64,000 bases of DNA, from NCBI GenBank assembly GCA_050948785.1, contig JBMNEM010000008.1, forward strand, positions 124,001-188,000, in the 5' to 3' direction. This document shows, piece by piece, positions 61,705 to 64,000 of the stretch. A program made the translations under genes and the position numbers. Below the pieces are notes generated by a model. The model was not told where the DNA came from. It did no database searches and saw only the letters and a list, made by a program, of their open reading frames with translations. Within the stretch, counting starts at the first letter, position 1. Every line of letters starts with the position of its first letter. This DNA is from JAAZMI01 sp050948785 (GTDB lineage Bacteria; Bacillota; Dethiobacteria; DTU022; UBA8154).

Positions 61705-62319
61705 TTAAATGTTTATAAACTGTTGAACCAGCAGGGGAGTAAATAAGACTTCGATCACGGCAGCAAGCATAAGCAGGCCGGTAATTAAGGGGAGCAGTGC
61801 AAAGAATTCTTTCCAGATGATGCCGAGACTTTCCCTTCTTTTTTTTTGTGGCAGTGGAAAGACAAGGTGATACCCGGCCTTTAAACCAAAGGCTGCACTG
61901 GTAATAAACGCCGGAAGCTCAAAAAAACCGTGGGGGAGGACTCCGACGGCTAAAAAAGTGAGCATGGGCATGCCTTCCCGCCCAAGTTCGGTTAACAGGC
62001 TGCCTAGCAAAGCACCGTTGGCGAAGAGGCCCAGCAGCGGAGGAATACTCAGGAACACTCCGAGGAGCATCATCTGCAGGGACGCAAAAAAGTTATTTAA
62101 AAACAGGATTGTTATTCCCTTCCATGGCGGACCCTCAAAGACCATCTCGGCCATTTTTTTTAACACCTCATACTGAGTTTCCGTGATGTTGTTCAGGAAC
62201 ATTTCATTTTTAGAGGAAAATGCAGCGGTAGTCAGACCCAAAACGAAGAAAATAAGGGCTAAAATAATCCAATTTAAATTTTGGATAATAATTTGCTTTA
62301 CTTTGGTTTTGATGAGCAT
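61705..62319 (-). CDS. SpoIIM-family membrane protein (DUF95)
   Basis: A 204-residue protein with an N-terminal membrane helix (NLNWIILALIFFVLGLTTAAF), an extracytoplasmic stretch, and about four more helices containing ILFLNNFFASLQMMLLGV and the family motif GVLPHGFFELPAF. SpoIIM belongs to the peptidoglycan-hydrolase complex DMP that drives engulfment. Whether this is true SpoIIM or a paralogue is uncertain, because the usual spoIIM context is absent. A strong AAGGAG precedes the ATG (complement of 62317-62319). It sits between convergent coaBC and divergent priA. Confidence 0.85.
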   Translation of the reverse strand: MLIKTKVKQIIIQNLNWIILALIFFVLGLTTAAFSSKNEMFLNNITETQYEVLKKMAEMVFEGPPWKGITILFLNNFFASLQMMLLGVFLSIPPLLGLFANGALLGSLLTELGREGMPMLTFLAVGVLPHGFFELPAFITSAAFGLKAGYHLVFPLPQKKRRESLGIIWKEFFALLPLITGLLMLAAVIEVLFTPLLVQQFINI

Positions 62320-62458
62320 GTGATCTCCTTTTTTATTTTTTATTTGCTACAGTGCCTGTTTTTATGGTTACTTTTATTTTTTCATATGTAAACATTATAT
62401 TATAATATCTTTAATAATGAAACAGCGGATAGCTTATATAATCATTGAGGTGTCTTGT

Positions 62459-64000
62459 GTGCAGGAAAAGTTATATGCCCAAGTGATTGTGGATCTGGTG
62501 AGTAATGCCGTGGACAGGCCTTTTCAGTACCTTATTCCTTTACATTTGCGCTGCAAAGTAAAAGCGGGTTCACGGGTAACAGTTCCTTTCCGTTCGAAAA
62601 CAGTGACAGCTTATGTGGTTGCTCTGGAAAAGGAAGCTGTGGTGGAAAACCCCCGGGAGATTTTAAGCCTTTCCGAGCCTCCTTTTACTTTACTACCGGA
62701 ATTTGTGAGGCTAAGCTATTGGCTTTCCCGGCGTTTTTTCAGCCGTTGGATTGAGGCTATCTACCTTTGCTTGCCCCCGGCGGGAAGCAGGCTGAAGACC
62801 AAGCATGTGGAGTATGTTTTTCCTTTGGTAACCTTAAACAGCTTACAGGAGGAAAGCATGAGGCTAAAGAAAAGAGCCCCGCGTCAATCCCTCCTCCTTG
62901 AACATTTGGTTCTGGCCGGCGGCGAAGGCTTATCCTGGGCGGAATTAAGGGAAAAAACGGGGGCCCAGCGCGGCAGTTTGATCTCTTTGCAAGATAAAAA
63001 ATTATTAAAGATTAAAAAAATCCCTTACGGGAAGCTCCCCTTGAAAGAATCTTTGGCGCTGTCCGGGAGCAAAGCGGGCTTTCCTTTTTCCGTTCAGCAG
63101 GAGAGTGCCTGGAAGGAGATTGAGAAAAGTTTTTCCAACCCCCAAAAGCAGTTTTTAATCTATGGTGTCACGGGAAGCGGGAAAACAGAGCTTTATTTGC
63201 GTGCCGCCGGTGAAGCTTTAAAACGGGGGCGCAATGTTTTGTTCCTTGTCCCGGAAATTATGCTTACACCCCAGATCATTACCCATTTTAACAGGCTTTT
63301 TACGGGGCAGTTTGCCTTACTACATAGCAATCTTTCCCCCGGGGAAAGGTACAGGGAATGGAAGCGCATCGAAAGCGGCCAGGCACGTTTTGTGCTCGGT
63401 GCACGCTCAGCCGTTTTTGCCCCTTTAAAAAACATTGGGCTGATCGTCATGGATGAAGAGCATGAAAATACTTATAAACAGGATGATGCGCCGCGTTACC
63501 ATACCAGAGATGTGGCTAAATGGAGAGCTGCTTACCACGATGCTCTTTTGTTGATGGGGAGCGCCACTCCTTCACTGGAAACATATTTGGAAACCAAAAA
63601 ACAAAAGATCAAGCTTCTTCAATTGACGGAGAGGATCGGGGGCCGCCCCCTGCCAGACGTACAGTTGGTCGATATGCGCCGGGAATTCAAACAGAAAAAC
63701 AGGGGAATTTTCAGCCGCCCTCTGCTCCGGGCCATGGAAGAAACGCTTTCCCGCGGGGAGCAGCTGATTCTTTTTCTTAACCGCCGCGGTTTTGCCAGCT
63801 TTCAACTTTGCCGTCAATGTGGCTGGGTGATGCAGTGTCCATTTTGTGCGGTTTCTTTGACCTATCATTCCTCTCCGGATCATCTGCAGTGCCATTATTG
63901 TGGTTACAAGCGGGCCATCCCCCTGAGCTGTCCGAAGTGTAAAAGCCGGTATATCCGCAATTTTGGCCTGGGAACGCAGCGCGTGGAAAAGGAAGTAAAG
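62459..64000 (+). CDS. priA: Primosomal helicase PriA, N-terminal part (runs off the window)
   Basis: Restarts stalled replication forks. 514 codons are present from GTG 62459, 6 nt after GAGGTG (62447-62452). The N-terminal 3'-DNA-binding domain (YAQVIVDLVSNAVDRPFQYLIP) is followed by a winged-helix segment. The helicase core has Walker A GVTGSGKTELYLRA, DEEH (Walker B) in LIVMDEEHENTYKQ and SATPSLETY. The zinc-binding cysteine cluster begins at CRQCGWVMQCPFC and continues CHYCGY and CPKC. The frame is open at position 64000, so the C-terminal helicase motifs lie outside. The 139-nt divergent region with spoIIM includes a TATAAT at 62401-62406. Confidence 0.96.
   Translation, partial: MQEKLYAQVIVDLVSNAVDRPFQYLIPLHLRCKVKAGSRVTVPFRSKTVTAYVVALEKEAVVENPREILSLSEPPFTLLPEFVRLSYWLSRRFFSRWIEAIYLCLPPAGSRLKTKHVEYVFPLVTLNSLQEESMRLKKRAPRQSLLLEHLVLAGGEGLSWAELREKTGAQRGSLISLQDKKLLKIKKIPYGKLPLKESLALSGSKAGFPFSVQQESAWKEIEKSFSNPQKQFLIYGVTGSGKTELYLRAAGEALKRGRNVLFLVPEIMLTPQIITHFNRLFTGQFALLHSNLSPGERYREWKRIESGQARFVLGARSAVFAPLKNIGLIVMDEEHENTYKQDDAPRYHTRDVAKWRAAYHDALLLMGSATPSLETYLETKKQKIKLLQLTERIGGRPLPDVQLVDMRREFKQKNRGIFSRPLLRAMEETLSRGEQLILFLNRRGFASFQLCRQCGWVMQCPFCAVSLTYHSSPDHLQCHYCGYKRAIPLSCPKCKSRYIRNFGLGTQRVEKEVK

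Overview
The window is one contiguous housekeeping stretch of an endospore-forming, DAP-type Gram-positive bacterium. It most likely belongs to class Clostridia (Peptococcaceae-like), judged by gene order, frequent TTG/GTG starts with strong GGAGG-type ribosome binding sites, and the sporulation genes spoIIGA, sigE, sigG and a SpoIIM-like gene. No species assignment is possible from the sequence alone. Almost all genes are on the + strand.

Layout. (1) 1-632: end of a histidine operon (hisF, hisI). (2) 805-14845: an HD-domain protein, secD-secF, a LapA-like membrane protein, recJ, relA, dtd (frameshifted), a four-SH3 amidase on the - strand, then hisS-aspS behind a clear sigma-A promoter. This order matches the Bacillus secDF-recJ-relA-dtd-yrvJ-hisS-aspS locus. 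(3) 15186-15364: a 6S RNA between aspS and a magnesium transporter gene (mgtE), with REP-like GC-rich repeats nearby. (4) 17069-34432: a complete mra/dcw cluster headed by four MraZ boxes: mraZ, rsmH, ftsL, PASTA-containing PBP, murE, murF, mraY, murD, ftsW, murG, murB, murA, ftsQ, ftsA, ftsZ. (5) 34830-37583: spoIIGA-sigE-sigG and a small membrane-protein gene. (6) 38485-45763: the ylm division cluster (ylmC, pgeF, yggS, sepF, ylmG, ylmH, divIVA). It is interrupted by a radical-domain-less class III ribonucleotide-reductase-like protein and an HlyD-like envelope protein. A lone uncharacterised - strand gene lies between this cluster and sigG. (7) 45862-52412: T-box-controlled ileS, DUF5665, a DksA/YteA-like gene, lspA, rluD, pyrR. 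(8) 52542-53261: a 21-bp perfect inverted repeat and a Phd/ParE-type toxin-antitoxin pair, standing where Bacillus carries the pyrimidine operon. (9) 53306-64000: rqcH (- strand), Ca2+-ATPase, yicC, remA, gmk, rpoZ, coaBC, a SpoIIM-family gene (- strand) and priA, which runs off the end. This matches the Bacillus yloA-yloB-yloC-remA-gmk-rpoZ-coaBC-priA order.

Together the window covers protein export (SecDF, LspA), peptidoglycan precursor synthesis from UDP-GlcNAc to lipid II, divisome assembly (FtsL/Q/A/Z/W, SepF, DivIVA), the switch to sporulation, stringent response, translation quality control and replication restart. I saw no CRISPR array, insertion sequence, rRNA or tRNA gene. The least explained items are the truncated NrdD-like gene, the - strand orphan at 37717-38229, the inverted repeat beside the toxin-antitoxin pair, and the broken dtd.
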